NCBI GenBank assembly: GCA_947451385.1
Contig: CANFYZ010000037.1
Location: 1 to 34,370, forward strand
Direction of reading: 5' to 3'
Length of the DNA: 34,370 nucleotides
From: Comamonadaceae bacterium
GTDB lineage: Bacteria > Pseudomonadota > Gammaproteobacteria > Burkholderiales > Burkholderiaceae_C
Shown here: positions 1-9,112 of the stretch, piece after piece
Numbering within the stretch: position 1 is the stretch's first letter
Layout of the letters: every line of letters begins with the position of its first letter
Program-made: the position numbers and the translations under genes
Notes under the pieces: model-generated
Database searches by the model: none
What the model was told of the DNA's origin: nothing
The model's input: only the letters and a program-made list of their open reading frames with translations

Positions 1-226
1 ATGCGGTCGAATAAGGCACGTCGTAGTTTCGTCGTCTTGACCAGGGCATCTCTAATGCTTTGTAGTCGCAGACTGGTGCGAGCTTGTTACCGAAAAAACT
101 GATGTACGGCGTCCCACCCCATTTGCCGTGCATTAAAACCACCGCACATGGCCTCTCTTGGGCTGTGGAATTTTGTGCGAGCAGTGCGATCAGGCCAATG
201 CTGATCCATTTAAAAATAAATTTCAT
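1..226 (-). CDS. Partial secreted alpha/beta-hydrolase-like protein (N-terminus only)
   Basis: The reading frame is open from an ATG at 226 to the left edge of the window, about 75 codons, so the gene is cut by the window. The protein begins MKFIFKWISIGLIALLAQ and a short hydrophobic stretch ending near STAQE, which looks like a signal peptide. It is followed by CAVVLMHGKWGGTP, which resembles the first beta strand and oxyanion-loop HG motif of alpha/beta hydrolases. An in-frame ATG at 232 is possible, but the GAGAGG Shine-Dalgarno-like stretch lies about 8 nt before the ATG at 226 and only 2 nt before the other. The catalytic serine and the rest of the fold lie outside the window, so the substrate cannot be judged. 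Confidence 0.6.
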   Translation of the reverse strand, partial: MKFIFKWISIGLIALLAQNSTAQERPCAVVLMHGKWGGTPYISFFGNKLAPVCDYKALEMPWSRRRNYDVPYSTA

Positions 227-282
227 GGCCATGGCCTCTCAAAACAATGCTGAACTGGCCAATGGCGATTCAAAATGCGCCG

Positions 283-954
283 TCAAAACGCCAAAGTCTG
301 CACGCCGCTGGCCGTCCCCAGCAAACACACATGCGCTTTTTGGTGGGCAAACACGCCCACCGTCACCACGCCCGGCCATTGGCTGACCTGGGTTTCAAAG
401 GCCAGCGGGTCGGTGATCTGCAAGCCGGTCACGTCCACGATGTGCTGGCCGTTGTCGGTCACCAAGGGCTGGCCGTCTTTCTGCCGAATCTGGGCCACGC
501 CGCCCATCGCCGCAAACTGCCGCATCACGCGGGCCGTGGCCATGGGAATGACTTCGACCGGCAGCGGGAAAGCGCCCAAGGTTTTGACCAATTTGCTTTC
601 GTCGGCAATGCAGACAAACTGGCGCGACTGCGCGGCCACAATTTTCTCGCGGGTGAGCGCTGCGCCACCGCCTTTGACCATGTGGCCGTGGCCATCAATT
701 TCGTCTGCGCCGTCGATGTACACCGACAACTCGGCCACGTCGTTGCAGTCAAACACCGGTATGCCCAGGGCTTTCAGTCGATGGGTGGAGGCTTCAGAAC
801 TGGACACCGCCCCGCGGATCTGGTCTTTCATGCTGGCCAGCGCCTCAATGAATTTATTCACCGTGGAGCCGGTACCTACACCCACAATCTCGCCGGGGAC
901 CACGTAATGCAGGGCCGCTTGGCCCACCAAAGCTTTGAGTTCGTCTTGAGTCAT
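283..954 (-). CDS. rpiA: Ribose-5-phosphate isomerase A
   Basis: The enzyme interconverts ribose 5-phosphate and ribulose 5-phosphate in the cytoplasmic pentose phosphate pathway. The 223-residue protein is of normal family length. It shows the substrate loop [11 protein letters not shown] (about residues 25-35), the DGADEID motif and [11 protein letters not shown]. With the start at 954 the key residues fall at D81, D84, K94 and E103, the same numbering as the E. coli enzyme, which supports this start. The frame stays open to an ATG at 1041, but that would add 29 unconserved residues and run into the pyrD start codon. No strong Shine-Dalgarno sequence is visible. The gene diverges from pyrD, leaving 86 bp for both promoters. 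Confidence 0.96.
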   Translation of the reverse strand: MTQDELKALVGQAALHYVVPGEIVGVGTGSTVNKFIEALASMKDQIRGAVSSSEASTHRLKALGIPVFDCNDVAELSVYIDGADEIDGHGHMVKGGGAALTREKIVAAQSRQFVCIADESKLVKTLGAFPLPVEVIPMATARVMRQFAAMGGVAQIRQKDGQPLVTDNGQHIVDVTGLQITDPLAFETQVSQWPGVVTVGVFAHQKAHVCLLGTASGVQTLAF

Positions 955-1040
955 GTGAAATTCAATGGTGCAAATAACACGGGCTGTGGTTTTGCGACAA
1001 TCTTGGCAACCGCACACAACCTGCAAGCGCAAATTATCCA

Positions 1041-2078
1041 ATGATTAACCTGTATCCCCTGGCCCGTCCCTTTTTATTTGGCATGGATGCCGAAGCGGCG
1101 CATGACTTGACGTTAGACGCACTGGCCAAAACGCAAAACACCGTGCTGGACGCGCTGTACCGCCAGCCCTTTGTGAGCGACCCCGTCACCTTGGCGGGTT
1201 TGCGGTTCCCCAACCGCGTGGGTTTGGCCGCAGGTTTGGACAAAAACGCACGCTGCATTGACGGTCTGGGCGCCATGGGTTTTGGTTTTGTCGAGGTCGG
1301 CACCGTCACGCCCAAAGCCCAGCCGGGTAACGACAAGCCGCGCATGTTCCGCCTGCCCCAAGCGCAGGCTTTGATCAACCGCCTGGGTTTCAACAACCAG
1401 GGTCTGGATGCGTTCGTCGCCCATGTGCAGCAAGCGCGCTTTCGTCAACAGGGGCGTTTGCTGGGCTTGAACATTGGCAAAAATGCAGCCACCCCGATCG
1501 AGAATGCCACCGACGACTACCTGATCGCCCTGGCCGAGGTGTATCCGCATGCCGACTATGTGACGGTGAACATCTCCAGCCCCAACACCAAAAATCTGCG
1601 GGCACTGCAAAGTGACGAGGCACTGGACGGCTTGCTCGGTGCCTTGGTCGAGCGTCGCGCCCAACTGCACACTCAGCACGGCCGCCATGTGCCGATGTTT
1701 TTGAAAATCGCCCCTGATCTGGACGAAACCCAGGTGGGTGTGATTGCGGCCACCTTGCGCAAACACGGCATGGACGGCGTGATCGCCACCAACACCACCC
1801 TGGCGCGTGAGGCGGTGCAAGGCTTGGCGCATGCGCAAGAGGCTGGCGGTCTGTCGGGCCGCCCCGCCTTTGAAGCCAGCAACCGGGTGATTGCCCAATT
1901 GCGCGCCGCCTTGGGTTCGGGTTTCCCCATCGTGGGTGTGGGCGGTATTTTGAGCGGCGACGATGCGGTCGCCAAAATCAAGGCGGGGGCCGATGTGGTG
2001 CAGCTCTACACCGGCCTGATCTACAAAGGCCCGGCCTTGGTGACCGAAACCGCGCGGGCGCTGCAGGCTTTGCGTTGA
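1041..2078 (+). CDS. pyrD: Dihydroorotate dehydrogenase (quinone), class 2
   Basis: The enzyme oxidises dihydroorotate to orotate in pyrimidine synthesis, using FMN and passing electrons to membrane quinone. The 345-residue protein has the class 2 layout. A short N-terminal quinone/membrane segment ([19 protein letters not shown]) comes first, then the flavin barrel. [30 protein letters not shown] (with the catalytic serine of the class), ATNTT and GVGGI are visible in that order. The neighbouring CapA-like gene on the opposite strand ends one base after the pyrD stop, so the two genes converge with no room for a terminator between them. Confidence 0.97.
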   Translation: MINLYPLARPFLFGMDAEAAHDLTLDALAKTQNTVLDALYRQPFVSDPVTLAGLRFPNRVGLAAGLDKNARCIDGLGAMGFGFVEVGTVTPKAQPGNDKPRMFRLPQAQALINRLGFNNQGLDAFVAHVQQARFRQQGRLLGLNIGKNAATPIENATDDYLIALAEVYPHADYVTVNISSPNTKNLRALQSDEALDGLLGALVERRAQLHTQHGRHVPMFLKIAPDLDETQVGVIAATLRKHGMDGVIATNTTLAREAVQGLAHAQEAGGLSGRPAFEASNRVIAQLRAALGSGFPIVGVGGILSGDDAVAKIKAGADVVQLYTGLIYKGPALVTETARALQALR

Positions 2079-2079
2079 G

Positions 2080-3072
2080 CTAGCGCGTACACCCGCCCGC
2101 GGTGCGGATGCGGGCATCACCGCGCCGCCAGCAGGGCGTGGCCCCTGGCTGTGCGGGACTGGGCATGCCGTCTAAATCGATCTGCACGCCCTCAGTGTCC
2201 AGGCCCCTGACGCCTTGGCGGTCCAGATCCAGATGCAGCACCCAGGCTTTGCGCTGGTTGTCGTTGTCGGTTTCCTTCATCACAAAATTGCCCACACTGT
2301 AGACAATCGGTTTGCCTCGGTACAGGTCGATGTCTTGCGTCACATGCGGGTGCCCGCCAATCACCGCATCGGCACCCGCATCGATCATGCGGCGCGCCAG
2401 TTGCCGCTGTCGGGGGTTGGCCTTGAGTTCATTTTCCCAGCCCCAATGCATGATCGGGATCACCAAATCGGCGCGGTGCACACGCCGTGCCGTCGCGATA
2501 TCGGCCACCACCTGTTCGTCCTCGCTCCATGCCACGCCCGGCAAATTCGGGCCTGCTTCAAAACTGCGTGGGTGAAACTCGTTGTAGCTGAGCACCGCAA
2601 TGCGCAGCCCTTTGCGCTGGAAAATCAAAGGCGCGTGGGCTTGTTTCAGGTTCATGCCGCCCCCCACCTGGGGCAAGCCCGCTTGCTCTAGCAACTGGAG
2701 CATTTGTGCAAAGGCCTGCGGCCCGAAGTCACCCGAATGGTTGTTGGCCAGTGCCACCGCATCAAAGTGGCGCTGCAACACCGGAATCACGCGCGGGTGG
2801 GCGCGAAAGGTGTACATCTTGTCGCTCGCGCCACCCGCCGTGGCGATCACGCATTCCAGGTTGGTGATGCGGATGTCGGCCGATGCAAACGTCGAAGCAA
2901 ACGGCGCAAACGGGTCGCCGCCTTGGGCAATCAGTTCTCCGGCGGCATCGTCCAGCACGCTGTCGCCGGCAAAAACCAAACGCACGCTCTGCGCCGGGGC
3001 GGCGTTGGCCAGCCCGCCGCCACACCACAAAGCAGCCGCCACCCAAGCGGCTTGAACCATGTGCCGAATCAT
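2080..3072 (-). CDS. CapA/PgsA-family metallophosphoesterase-like protein, secreted
   Basis: The 330-residue protein starts with a signal peptide ending near LANAAPA and carries the metal-site motifs of the CapA family in order. These are FAGDSVLDD, NLECVIA, ALANNHSGDFG, HWGWENE and GGHPHVTQ. The family belongs to the calcineurin-like phosphoesterase fold. Some members act in poly-gamma-glutamate capsule formation, but many are of unknown role. No pgsB/capB or capC gene is nearby, so a capsule function is not supported here. The start at 3072 overlaps the stop of the upstream gene (ATGA), suggesting translational coupling in a leftward three-gene operon. The C-terminus is short of recognisable motifs. 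Confidence 0.88.
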   Translation of the reverse strand: MIRHMVQAAWVAAALWCGGGLANAAPAQSVRLVFAGDSVLDDAAGELIAQGGDPFAPFASTFASADIRITNLECVIATAGGASDKMYTFRAHPRVIPVLQRHFDAVALANNHSGDFGPQAFAQMLQLLEQAGLPQVGGGMNLKQAHAPLIFQRKGLRIAVLSYNEFHPRSFEAGPNLPGVAWSEDEQVVADIATARRVHRADLVIPIMHWGWENELKANPRQRQLARRMIDAGADAVIGGHPHVTQDIDLYRGKPIVYSVGNFVMKETDNDNQRKAWVLHLDLDRQGVRGLDTEGVQIDLDGMPSPAQPGATPCWRRGDARIRTAGGCTR

Positions 3073-3518
3073 GGGCGCACCCCGCTCAACCAGCAGCGGT
3101 AAATCAACTCACGCTCGATCGGACCGGCATACACATGCTGTTCACCCGTGAGCAAATAAGGTTTCGCGCTGACTCGAAACGGCTGCAGGTACTTGATCTC
3201 TTGCAGAATCAACGGCCGCGGCTCTTGTTCCAGATAGGTGTAAATGAGAATGCGATCGAGTCGGTTGGCGCGCTCCACCATGACCATCTTGAAAAAAAAC
3301 CGGCCGCCAATGTCCACCGCCTCCACCGCATAAGGATCGCTCACAGGCCGAGCCGTCAACTGATGGGTTTGGCCCGCATAAGTCACTTCGCAACGCAGCA
3401 AGGGGCTGGCCTGCACAGCCGTCACCCCACCCAGGCAAATGCAAAGCGCCACAACCCAGCGGTCCGCGGTCAATTGTTTAGTCAAGGTCCGCCGCAAGAA
3501 AAGAAAAAGTGTGTTCAT
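3069..3518 (-). CDS. Small secreted protein of unknown function
   Basis: This 149-residue protein is not recognised. It has an N-terminal hydrophobic segment ([17 protein letters not shown]) ending in an Ala-X-Ala-like site, so export is likely. The mature part is about 110 residues, contains two cysteines (LLRCEV near the start and YRCWLSG near the end) and could hold a single disulfide. The start at 3518 is chosen because ATGA overlaps the stop of the oxidoreductase gene before it. The frame is open further upstream to 3551, but only inside that gene. Its own stop overlaps the start of the CapA-like gene in the same way. The double overlap makes this a tightly coupled trio. Function is unknown. 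Confidence 0.75.
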   Translation of the reverse strand: MNTLFLFLRRTLTKQLTADRWVVALCICLGGVTAVQASPLLRCEVTYAGQTHQLTARPVSDPYAVEAVDIGGRFFFKMVMVERANRLDRILIYTYLEQEPRPLILQEIKYLQPFRVSAKPYLLTGEQHVYAGPIERELIYRCWLSGVRP

Positions 3519-4642
3519 GCTGGCGCAGTTGAATCCATCAACTCGGCACAAACCCGCTCGGCGATGGCCAGTGAACTGGTCAAACCGGGTGACTCGATGC
3601 CCAGCAGATTGACCAGCCCCACCACGCCGTGCTGGGCCGGGGCTTGAATCACAAAGTCGGCCGCCGCTTCATGTGGTGCGTTGATTTTCGGCCGAATGCC
3701 CGCGTAACCTGCTTGCAAAGCGCCGTCTGGCAACTGGGGCCAATACTTGCGAACCTCGGCATAGAACGCATCGCCACGCGCCGGGTCCACTTGCAAATCG
3801 TGGGGCGAATCCACCCACTGCACATCGGGGCCGAACTTGGCTTGCCCGCCCAAGTCCAGCGTCAGATGCACGCCCAAACCTGCCGCCTCCGGCACCGGAT
3901 AAATCAACCGGCTGAAGGGTGAACGCCCTGCCAAAGTGAAGTAATTGCCCTTGGCGTAATAGGCGCTGTAAAGATGCTGCGGTGCCAAACCGTCCATGCG
4001 CTGCGTCAGATTCGGTGCCGACAAACCCGCTGAATTGACCAGCGTGCGGCAAGCCAGCTCGGTGCCGTCTTGCATCACGAGTACATGCGGGTGCTTGGCA
4101 GTTCCTTGGCGCTGCAACACCGCATAGACATAAGCGTTCAGCGCCAGCAAACCGCCGGCGTTTTCCATGTCGCCCAGGTAAGACAGCATCAGCGCATGGC
4201 TGTCGACAATGCCGGTGCTGGGCGAGTGCAGCGCCGCTTCGCACTGCAATGCGGGCTCCATGGCCTGCGCTTGCGCCTGACTCAGCAAAACCAAGTCATC
4301 CACACCGTTGGCCCGGGCTTTGGCTTGGATTTGGCTCAGCTGCGCCACCTGCTCGGTGCTGGTCGCGACAATCAACTTACCGCAACGCTGGTGCCCCAAG
4401 CCGCGCTCGGCGCAATATGCATACAGCAGCGCTTTGCCTTGCACACACATCTGCGCCTTCAGGGAGCCTGCCGGGTAGTAAATGCCCGCGTGAATGACCT
4501 CGCTGTTGCGCGAACTGGTGCCGGTGCCGATGGCGTTCTCTGCCTCCAGCACCATCACTTCTTGCCCGGCCAGCGCCAACGCGCGCGCCACCGCCAAGCC
4601 CACCACCCCTGCGCCGATCACCACTGCATCTACCGTATCCAT
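3515..4642 (-). CDS. lhgO: FAD-dependent L-2-hydroxyglutarate oxidase/dehydrogenase-like protein
   Basis: The 375-residue protein belongs to the DAO family of flavin oxidoreductases. A Rossmann FAD motif, [20 protein letters not shown], lies at residues about 7-26. It is followed by [19 protein letters not shown] and [12 protein letters not shown], which closely resemble L-2-hydroxyglutarate dehydrogenases (LhgO, human L2HGDH). The C-terminal [15 protein letters not shown] is typical of the same group. The likely reaction is oxidation of L-2-hydroxyglutarate or a related 2-hydroxyacid to the 2-oxoacid, with electrons going to quinone or oxygen. The start at 4642 has GGAG 5 nt upstream. An upstream in-frame ATG at 4690 would read through the sodB terminator and is rejected. 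The gene is the first of the three overlapping leftward genes. Confidence 0.85.
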   Translation of the reverse strand: MDTVDAVVIGAGVVGLAVARALALAGQEVMVLEAENAIGTGTSSRNSEVIHAGIYYPAGSLKAQMCVQGKALLYAYCAERGLGHQRCGKLIVATSTEQVAQLSQIQAKARANGVDDLVLLSQAQAQAMEPALQCEAALHSPSTGIVDSHALMLSYLGDMENAGGLLALNAYVYAVLQRQGTAKHPHVLVMQDGTELACRTLVNSAGLSAPNLTQRMDGLAPQHLYSAYYAKGNYFTLAGRSPFSRLIYPVPEAAGLGVHLTLDLGGQAKFGPDVQWVDSPHDLQVDPARGDAFYAEVRKYWPQLPDGALQAGYAGIRPKINAPHEAAADFVIQAPAQHGVVGLVNLLGIESPGLTSSLAIAERVCAELMDSTAPA

Positions 4643-4657
4643 CGCGTCTCCAAATGC

Positions 4658-4684
4658 AAAAACCCGGCCAAGCCGGGTTTTTTG
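4658..4684 (-). terminator. Rho-independent terminator after sodB
   Basis: The inverted repeat AAAAACCCGGC / GCCGGGTTTTT has a 3-base loop (4669-4671) and is flanked by A and T runs on both sides. It follows the sodB stop (4708) and precedes the lhgO-like start (4642), both on the minus strand. It should therefore end the sodB transcript and separate it from the downstream trio. Confidence 0.88.
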
Positions 4685-4707
4685 AACCAAACCGGTTTCG
4701 CTTGAAT

Positions 4708-5289
4708 TTAAGCGAAATTGGCTTCGGCAAAAGACCAGTTGACCAATTTGTCGAGGAAAGTTTCGACAAATTTAGGACGCATATTGCGGTAGTCGATGTA
4801 GTAGGCGTGTTCCCACACGTCCACAGTCAACAAGGCTTTGTCAGCGGTGGTCAAAGGGGTGCCTGCAGCGCCCATGTTGACGATGTCCACCGAACCGTCG
4901 GCTTTCTTGACCAACCAGGTCCAGCCAGAGCCAAAGTTACCGACAGCGCTTTTCACAAAAGCTTCTTTGAAAGCAGCGTAGCTGCCAAACTTGGCGTTGA
5001 TGGCTGCGGCCAAAGCGCCGGTGGGCTCACCGCCACCGTTGGGCTTCATGCAGTTCCAGAAAAAGGTGTGGTTCCAGATCTGTGCCGAGTTGTTGTAGAT
5101 GCCGCCACTGGATTTTTTGATGATCTCTTCCAGCGAAAGGTTTTCGAATTCAGTGCCTTTTTGCAGGTTGTTCAGGTTCACCACATAGGCGTTGTGGTGC
5201 TTGCCATGGTGAAACTCCAAGGTTTCTTGGCTGTAATGAGGGGCCAGCGCGTCAATGGCGTAGGGCAATGCGGGCAGGGTGTGTTCCAT
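4708..5289 (-). CDS. sodB: Iron superoxide dismutase
   Basis: The enzyme converts superoxide to oxygen and hydrogen peroxide in the cytoplasm. The 193-residue protein has the four metal ligands at H27, H74, D157 and H161 (in [15 protein letters not shown] and [11 protein letters not shown]). A glutamine at position 70 (NNSAQIWNH) is the usual mark of the iron form rather than the manganese form. Length and N-terminus ([15 protein letters not shown]) are typical. AAAGGA lies 6 nt before the ATG. A short inverted repeat AGGTA-AAAAA-TACCT (5306-5320) sits just upstream in the 82-bp gap after xseA. It may be part of a regulatory site, but I cannot assign it. Confidence 0.97.
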   Translation of the reverse strand: MEHTLPALPYAIDALAPHYSQETLEFHHGKHHNAYVVNLNNLQKGTEFENLSLEEIIKKSSGGIYNNSAQIWNHTFFWNCMKPNGGGEPTGALAAAINAKFGSYAAFKEAFVKSAVGNFGSGWTWLVKKADGSVDIVNMGAAGTPLTTADKALLTVDVWEHAYYIDYRNMRPKFVETFLDKLVNWSFAEANFA

Positions 5290-5371
5290 CGAGAATCCTT
5301 TGGGTAGGTAAAAAATACCTGTGGATTGTAGGACGAGCGGCGCTCAGGCTTCAATCCATCAGGGAATGGTC

Positions 5372-6694
5372 TCAATGCGCGCGGGGTTGTCCCCGCACCA
5401 TCAGCTGGGCTTGGCCATCGGCCAAGGTCGCTTGCACCACTTGATCGGGATGCAGTTGCTGGGCGCTGGTGATGGCTTGACCGGCTTCATCCGTGAGCCA
5501 CACGTAGCCACGCTCCAGCACCAGACGCGGATCCAGCAATTGCAAGCGCAGCTGGGCACGTGCCAACACCCCTCGGCGCTGCTCAAGACTGCGGTGCACG
5601 ACTTGGTGCAAACGTTCAGCACGGCGTGCCATTTGTTGCCGGTGTTCACGCAGTGCCTGGCTGCGGTCCGATTGGAGTTGCTGCGCCAGTCGTTCTAACA
5701 CCAAGCGATGCGCCGCCAAGCGGGACGACGGACGCCCCAACCGGGCGGCCAAAGTATCCACCCGCTGCGCTTGACGGTCCAAATGGCGGTGCACCGCGCT
5801 GTCCAAGCGCTCTCGCAACAGGTCCAAGGCATCGCGCCAGAGCTGAAGGGGTTGCGCCGCCATTTCAGCGGCGGCCGTGGGCGTGGGTGCGCGGACATCG
5901 GCGACAAAATCAGCGATGGTGAAATCTGTCTCATGCCCCACGCCACTGATGATGGGCACCGGACTGAGGGCCAGGGTGCGCGCCAATTGCTCATCATTGA
6001 AGGCCCACAGGTCTTCCATCGCGCCGCCGCCGCGCACGAGCAAAATCACATCCACCGGGGGGTCTGCAGGCAGATCGCTCAAAGCCGATCGGGCATAGAG
6101 TTGTTGCAAGGCCTGAACCAAGGCCGGTGCAGCGCCAGCCCCCTGCACAGCTGCCGGAGCCAAGATCACCGGAATGTGCGGCACCCGCCGTTGCAAGGCG
6201 GTCACCACATCGTGCCAAGCCGCCGCGCCCAAGGATGTCACCACGCCGATGGCCCGCGGCTGCACAGGGAGCGGGCGCTTGTGCTCGGGGTCGAACAGCC
6301 CCTCACCCTCGAGTTGGGCTTTGATCCTGAGAAACTGCTCAAACAAGGCCCCTTGTCCTGCTCGGCGCATGGACTCGACCACCAATTGCAAATCCCCTCG
6401 GGCTTCGTACACGCCCAAACGCCCCCGCAATTCCACCAATTCGCCGTCACGCGGTGAAAAATCCAGCAGACTGGCTGCGCGCTTGAACATGGCGCAGCGG
6501 ATTTGTCCGGTGGCATCTTTGATTGTGAAATAGCAATGGCCACTGACGGCGCGGGAAAAACCTGAAATCTCGCCGCGAACCGCGACAGGATTGAACCTTG
6601 ACTCCAAAGCATCAGCCACGGCGCGGCACAGCGCCCCAACTGCCCAGATACGGCTTGAAAATACGGGGGTTTCTGAATTCATGCGGCTGTCCAT
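5372..6694 (-). CDS. xseA: Exodeoxyribonuclease VII large subunit
   Basis: This is the large subunit of the single-strand-specific nuclease that trims DNA into oligonucleotides and works with the small subunit XseB, which is not encoded in this window. The 440-residue protein has an N-terminal OB-fold region (VRGEISGFSRAVSGHCYFTIKD). The catalytic core follows with GVVTSLGAAAWHDV, LLVRGGGAMEDLWAFNDE and SGVGHETDFTIADFVADVRAPTPTAAAE. A long arginine/glutamine-rich helical part (about residues 280-385) corresponds to the coiled coil of the family. The start at 6694 is followed by a second ATG at 6682. Neither has a clear Shine-Dalgarno sequence, so the exact start is open. Confidence 0.96.
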   Translation of the reverse strand: MDSRMNSETPVFSSRIWAVGALCRAVADALESRFNPVAVRGEISGFSRAVSGHCYFTIKDATGQIRCAMFKRAASLLDFSPRDGELVELRGRLGVYEARGDLQLVVESMRRAGQGALFEQFLRIKAQLEGEGLFDPEHKRPLPVQPRAIGVVTSLGAAAWHDVVTALQRRVPHIPVILAPAAVQGAGAAPALVQALQQLYARSALSDLPADPPVDVILLVRGGGAMEDLWAFNDEQLARTLALSPVPIISGVGHETDFTIADFVADVRAPTPTAAAEMAAQPLQLWRDALDLLRERLDSAVHRHLDRQAQRVDTLAARLGRPSSRLAAHRLVLERLAQQLQSDRSQALREHRQQMARRAERLHQVVHRSLEQRRGVLARAQLRLQLLDPRLVLERGYVWLTDEAGQAITSAQQLHPDQVVQATLADGQAQLMVRGQPRAH

Positions 6695-6889
6695 GGGCTT
6701 GGCAAGGCGAAGTCATCCACAAAATGCAAGGCAGGACTGGGGCATCTCATGAATTTAATAAAACACATCAAAATATCAATTTAAGTCATTGATTTATAAA
6801 AAGTAATTTAAAAAATATTTAAATAAATTTATATTAAGTTGAAATGAAGAGGTCCCCAATTCGCGAAAAAACAAAGGTTCTCAACAAAG

Positions 6890-6898
6890 TTATCCACA
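6890..6898 (+). promoter_or_regulatory. DnaA-box consensus match
   Basis: TTATCCACA matches the classical DnaA box TTATNCACA exactly. It lies about 50 bp from a 90-bp stretch of roughly 89% A+T. A single 9-mer can occur by chance, and binding is not shown. Confidence 0.4.
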
Positions 6899-6978
6899 GA
6901 AAATGTGTGTAACTGGCATGTAACCGCAAAATCACTTTCACAGGGCATCGGCCATAATCAAAGACCGATGGACAACGT

Positions 6979-7000
6979 GGCGCCCTCTGAAGAGGGTGCC
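6979..7000. repeat. Inverted repeat upstream of lpxK
   Basis: GGCGCCCTCT and AGAGGGTGCC form a 10-bp stem (one G-T pair) around a 2-base centre, so the apical loop would be TGAA. It lies 87 bp upstream of the lpxK start. It is followed only by CCATTTT, a weak T run, so it may be an old terminator, an operator or an RNA leader element. Confidence 0.5.
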
Positions 7001-7086
7001 CCATTTTGCCCCGCTGGGCTTTCGCTGTCATCATACAAGTGACCCGGCCCTCCACACGCCACACCCGCTATGGCACCTAGAGACTC

Positions 7087-8073
7087 ATGAAACTTGGCTC
7101 AGCAACCTGGCTTCCCCGCATTTGGCTGACTTGCGGTTGGGCATCCAACGCACTTTTGCCGCTGTCTTGGGCCTATCAAGCCCTGATTTGGGGCCGAAAA
7201 ATCTTGTACCGGGCCGGTATTTTCAAAACTGAATCGGTCAATGCCACCGTGATTGTGGTCGGCAACATCGTGGCGGGAGGGGGTGGCAAAACCCCCTTGA
7301 CCATGGCGCTGGTGGAACACCTGAAGCAATCGGGCCACCAAGTCGGCATCGTCTCGCGCGGCTACGGTCGCGAGTCACACGCTGTGAAAGAAGTGGGGCC
7401 TGAATCCCAGGCGCACGAGGTCGGCGATGAACCGCTGATGATGAAACGCCGCTGCCAAGTGCCGGTGTTTGTGGCGCAGCGCAGAGCGGCAGCGGCCAAT
7501 GCCTTGTTAGCAGCCTACCCGGCCACTCAAATTGTGATCTGTGACGACGGCTTGCAACACGCGGCCTTGCACCGGGATTTGGAAATCTGTGCCATGGACG
7601 CCCGCGGCATAGGCAACGGTCGTTTGTTGCCCGCGGGTCCTTTGCGTGAACCTTGGCCGCGACCGGTCAATTTGTTGATTCATACCGGTCAGCGGACGCT
7701 GGCGGAGGGCTACGCCTCCAGCCGGACGCTCGCCAAGCAGGCCGTCAATGGCTTGGGCGCAATGGTGCCTCTGGCCAGCCTGCAACATCAGCCTGTCAAC
7801 GCCGTGGCAGCCATCGCTCAACCGCAGGCTTTCTTTGAAATGCTGCAAGCGCAAGGTCTGACCCTGGGCCAAACCTGGGCGTTGCCGGACCACGCCAGTT
7901 TTGACAATTGGACGCCCCCGCAGGGCGAAACCCCTTTGCTGTGCACCGAAAAAGACGCCGTCAAACTCTGGGCCCATTGCCCCCAGGCCTGGGCGGTGCC
8001 ACTTGAATTCAAACCCGAGGCCGCCTTTTTAGCTGCATTGGATGCATGGCTCCAGACCCTTGGGAAACATTGA
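7087..8073 (+). CDS. lpxK: Tetraacyldisaccharide 4'-kinase
   Basis: The enzyme phosphorylates the 4' position of the lipid A disaccharide at the inner membrane. The 328-residue protein has an N-terminal hydrophobic region (about residues 5-40) that anchors LpxK to the membrane. The P-loop [12 protein letters not shown] follows at residues 59-70, and SRGYGRES and [18 protein letters not shown] are also characteristic. The C-terminal CTEKDAVKL motif is the usual one. The gene opens a rightward run with the Trm112-like gene, kdsB and adk. LpxK and KdsB both serve lipopolysaccharide synthesis. Confidence 0.96.
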   Translation: MKLGSATWLPRIWLTCGWASNALLPLSWAYQALIWGRKILYRAGIFKTESVNATVIVVGNIVAGGGGKTPLTMALVEHLKQSGHQVGIVSRGYGRESHAVKEVGPESQAHEVGDEPLMMKRRCQVPVFVAQRRAAAANALLAAYPATQIVICDDGLQHAALHRDLEICAMDARGIGNGRLLPAGPLREPWPRPVNLLIHTGQRTLAEGYASSRTLAKQAVNGLGAMVPLASLQHQPVNAVAAIAQPQAFFEMLQAQGLTLGQTWALPDHASFDNWTPPQGETPLLCTEKDAVKLWAHCPQAWAVPLEFKPEAAFLAALDAWLQTLGKH

Positions 8074-8101
8074 GTCCGATGCCCTGATTTATCATCTGCC
8101 C

Positions 8102-8308
8102 ATGGACTCCAAATTATTAGAACTGCTGGTTTGCCCGGTCACCAAAGGCCATTTGGACTGGAACAAAGAGCGACAAGAATTTTTTTCACGCAGCGCCCGC
8201 TTGGCTTATCCGGTGCGCAACGGCATTCCGATCCTGCTCGAAAACGAAGCCCGAACCTTGTCGGACGAAGAGTTGGATGCCCTGCCCCCTCGAACGCCTT
8301 TGGTTTAA
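8102..8308 (+). CDS. Trm112-family small protein (YcaR-like)
   Basis: The 68-residue protein matches the Trm112/YcaR family, with [14 protein letters not shown] at the N-terminus, [20 protein letters not shown] in the middle and DEELD at the end. In eukaryotes Trm112 activates methyltransferases. The bacterial member between lpxK and kdsB has no firm role. Only one of the family's usual zinc-binding cysteines remains (in CPVTKG), so zinc binding is unlikely. The start at 8102 lies 28 bp after the lpxK stop. The frame also runs back to 8042, but only inside lpxK. Confidence 0.9.
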   Translation: MDSKLLELLVCPVTKGHLDWNKERQEFFSRSARLAYPVRNGIPILLENEARTLSDEELDALPPRTPLV

Positions 8309-8320
8309 GAGTTTTCTTTC

Positions 8321-9112
8321 GTGCACACACCTCCAGCAATGGCACCCGCATTTACCGTGGTGATTCCGGCTCGGTTGGCCTCCAGCCGCTTGCCCCATAA
8401 ACCGCTGGCCAACATCGGTGGCGCGCCCATGGTGGTGCGCGTAGCCCAGCGCGCATTGCAGTCCGGTGCCGCCCACGTGGTCGTCGCGGCCGATGATGAG
8501 CGCATCGTGCAAGCCTGCCAAGCACAGGGGGTCGAAGCCATCATGACGCGTGAAGATCACGCCAGTGGCAGCGACCGCTTGGCCGAAGCCTGTCAGATTC
8601 TGGGGTTGTCCGATGACGATTTGGTCGTCAACGTGCAAGGCGACGAGCCCTTGATACACCCTGCGTTGATCAACGAAGTGGCCCAACTCCTCGCCGCGCG
8701 GCCAGAAGCCAGCATGAGCACCGCGGCACACACCATTTCATCGGTGACCGAGTTCCTCAACCCGAATGTGGTCAAAGTCGTTTTGGACGCCCGCCAGTTG
8801 GCGATGGTGTTCAGTCGGGCGCCGATCCCATGGTGGCGTGATGGCAATGCCCAAGGAATTACCGCCCTGCCCGATCCGCTGCCTTTGCGCCATGTTGGCA
8901 TTTACGCTTACCGCGCTGGTTTTTTGAAACTGTTCCCCACCCTGGCCATGGCGCCCATTGAAATCGTCGAAGCCTTGGAACAAATGCGCGCCATGTGGCA
9001 TGGCCACAAAATTGCGGTGCATGTCACGCCCCAAGCCCCGGGTCCCGGCGTGGACACGCCTGAAGATTTGCAACGCGTGCGCGCTCTGTGGGCCTCATTG
9101 CACGCTAACTGA
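8321..9112 (+). CDS. kdsB: 3-deoxy-manno-octulosonate cytidylyltransferase
   Basis: The enzyme activates KDO with CTP to give CMP-KDO for the lipopolysaccharide core. The 263-residue protein carries the nucleotidyltransferase start [19 protein letters not shown], then [23 protein letters not shown] and [13 protein letters not shown], all characteristic of KdsB. The start used here is GTG at 8321, with AAGAG 9 nt upstream. An ATG at 8339 would give 257 residues and fits the usual short N-terminus equally well. The gene follows the Trm112-like gene by 12 bp. Confidence 0.95.
   Translation: MHTPPAMAPAFTVVIPARLASSRLPHKPLANIGGAPMVVRVAQRALQSGAAHVVVAADDERIVQACQAQGVEAIMTREDHASGSDRLAEACQILGLSDDDLVVNVQGDEPLIHPALINEVAQLLAARPEASMSTAAHTISSVTEFLNPNVVKVVLDARQLAMVFSRAPIPWWRDGNAQGITALPDPLPLRHVGIYAYRAGFLKLFPTLAMAPIEIVEALEQMRAMWHGHKIAVHVTPQAPGPGVDTPEDLQRVRALWASLHAN

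Larger units (their letters stand above)
6695..7086. other. 392-bp intergenic gap with a strongly AT-rich core
   Basis: No credible gene was found between the divergent xseA and lpxK genes. Positions 6751-6840 contain only about 10 G or C in 90 bases, in sharp contrast to the GC-rich surroundings. Three DnaA-box-like 9-mers flank the core: TCATCCACA at 6713, TTATCCACA at 6890 and the reverse of TTACACACA at 6904. A GC-rich hairpin lies at 6979-7000. The promoters of xseA and lpxK presumably lie here, but I could not place convincing -35/-10 pairs. From memory, exbB and exbD often precede lpxK in related genomes and are absent here, so the gap may mark a deletion. Confidence 0.7.

Noticed and set aside
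247..1044. Long open frame on the plus strand opposite rpiA
   Set aside because: It is the antisense shadow of rpiA. It has no recognisable motif, while the rpiA frame carries every family residue.
1113..2120. Long minus-strand frame across pyrD
   Set aside because: It is rich in histidine, glutamine and glycine, as expected of a shadow of a GC-rich gene, and pyrD is certain.
2080..3072. Capsule (poly-gamma-glutamate) synthesis locus
   Set aside because: Only the CapA-like protein is present. No CapB or CapC partner is in the window.
6695..7086. Chromosomal replication origin
   Set aside because: One exact and two weak DnaA boxes with an AT-rich core are suggestive, but dnaA, dnaN, rpmH and gidA are absent and the box count is low. 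Kept only as a lead.
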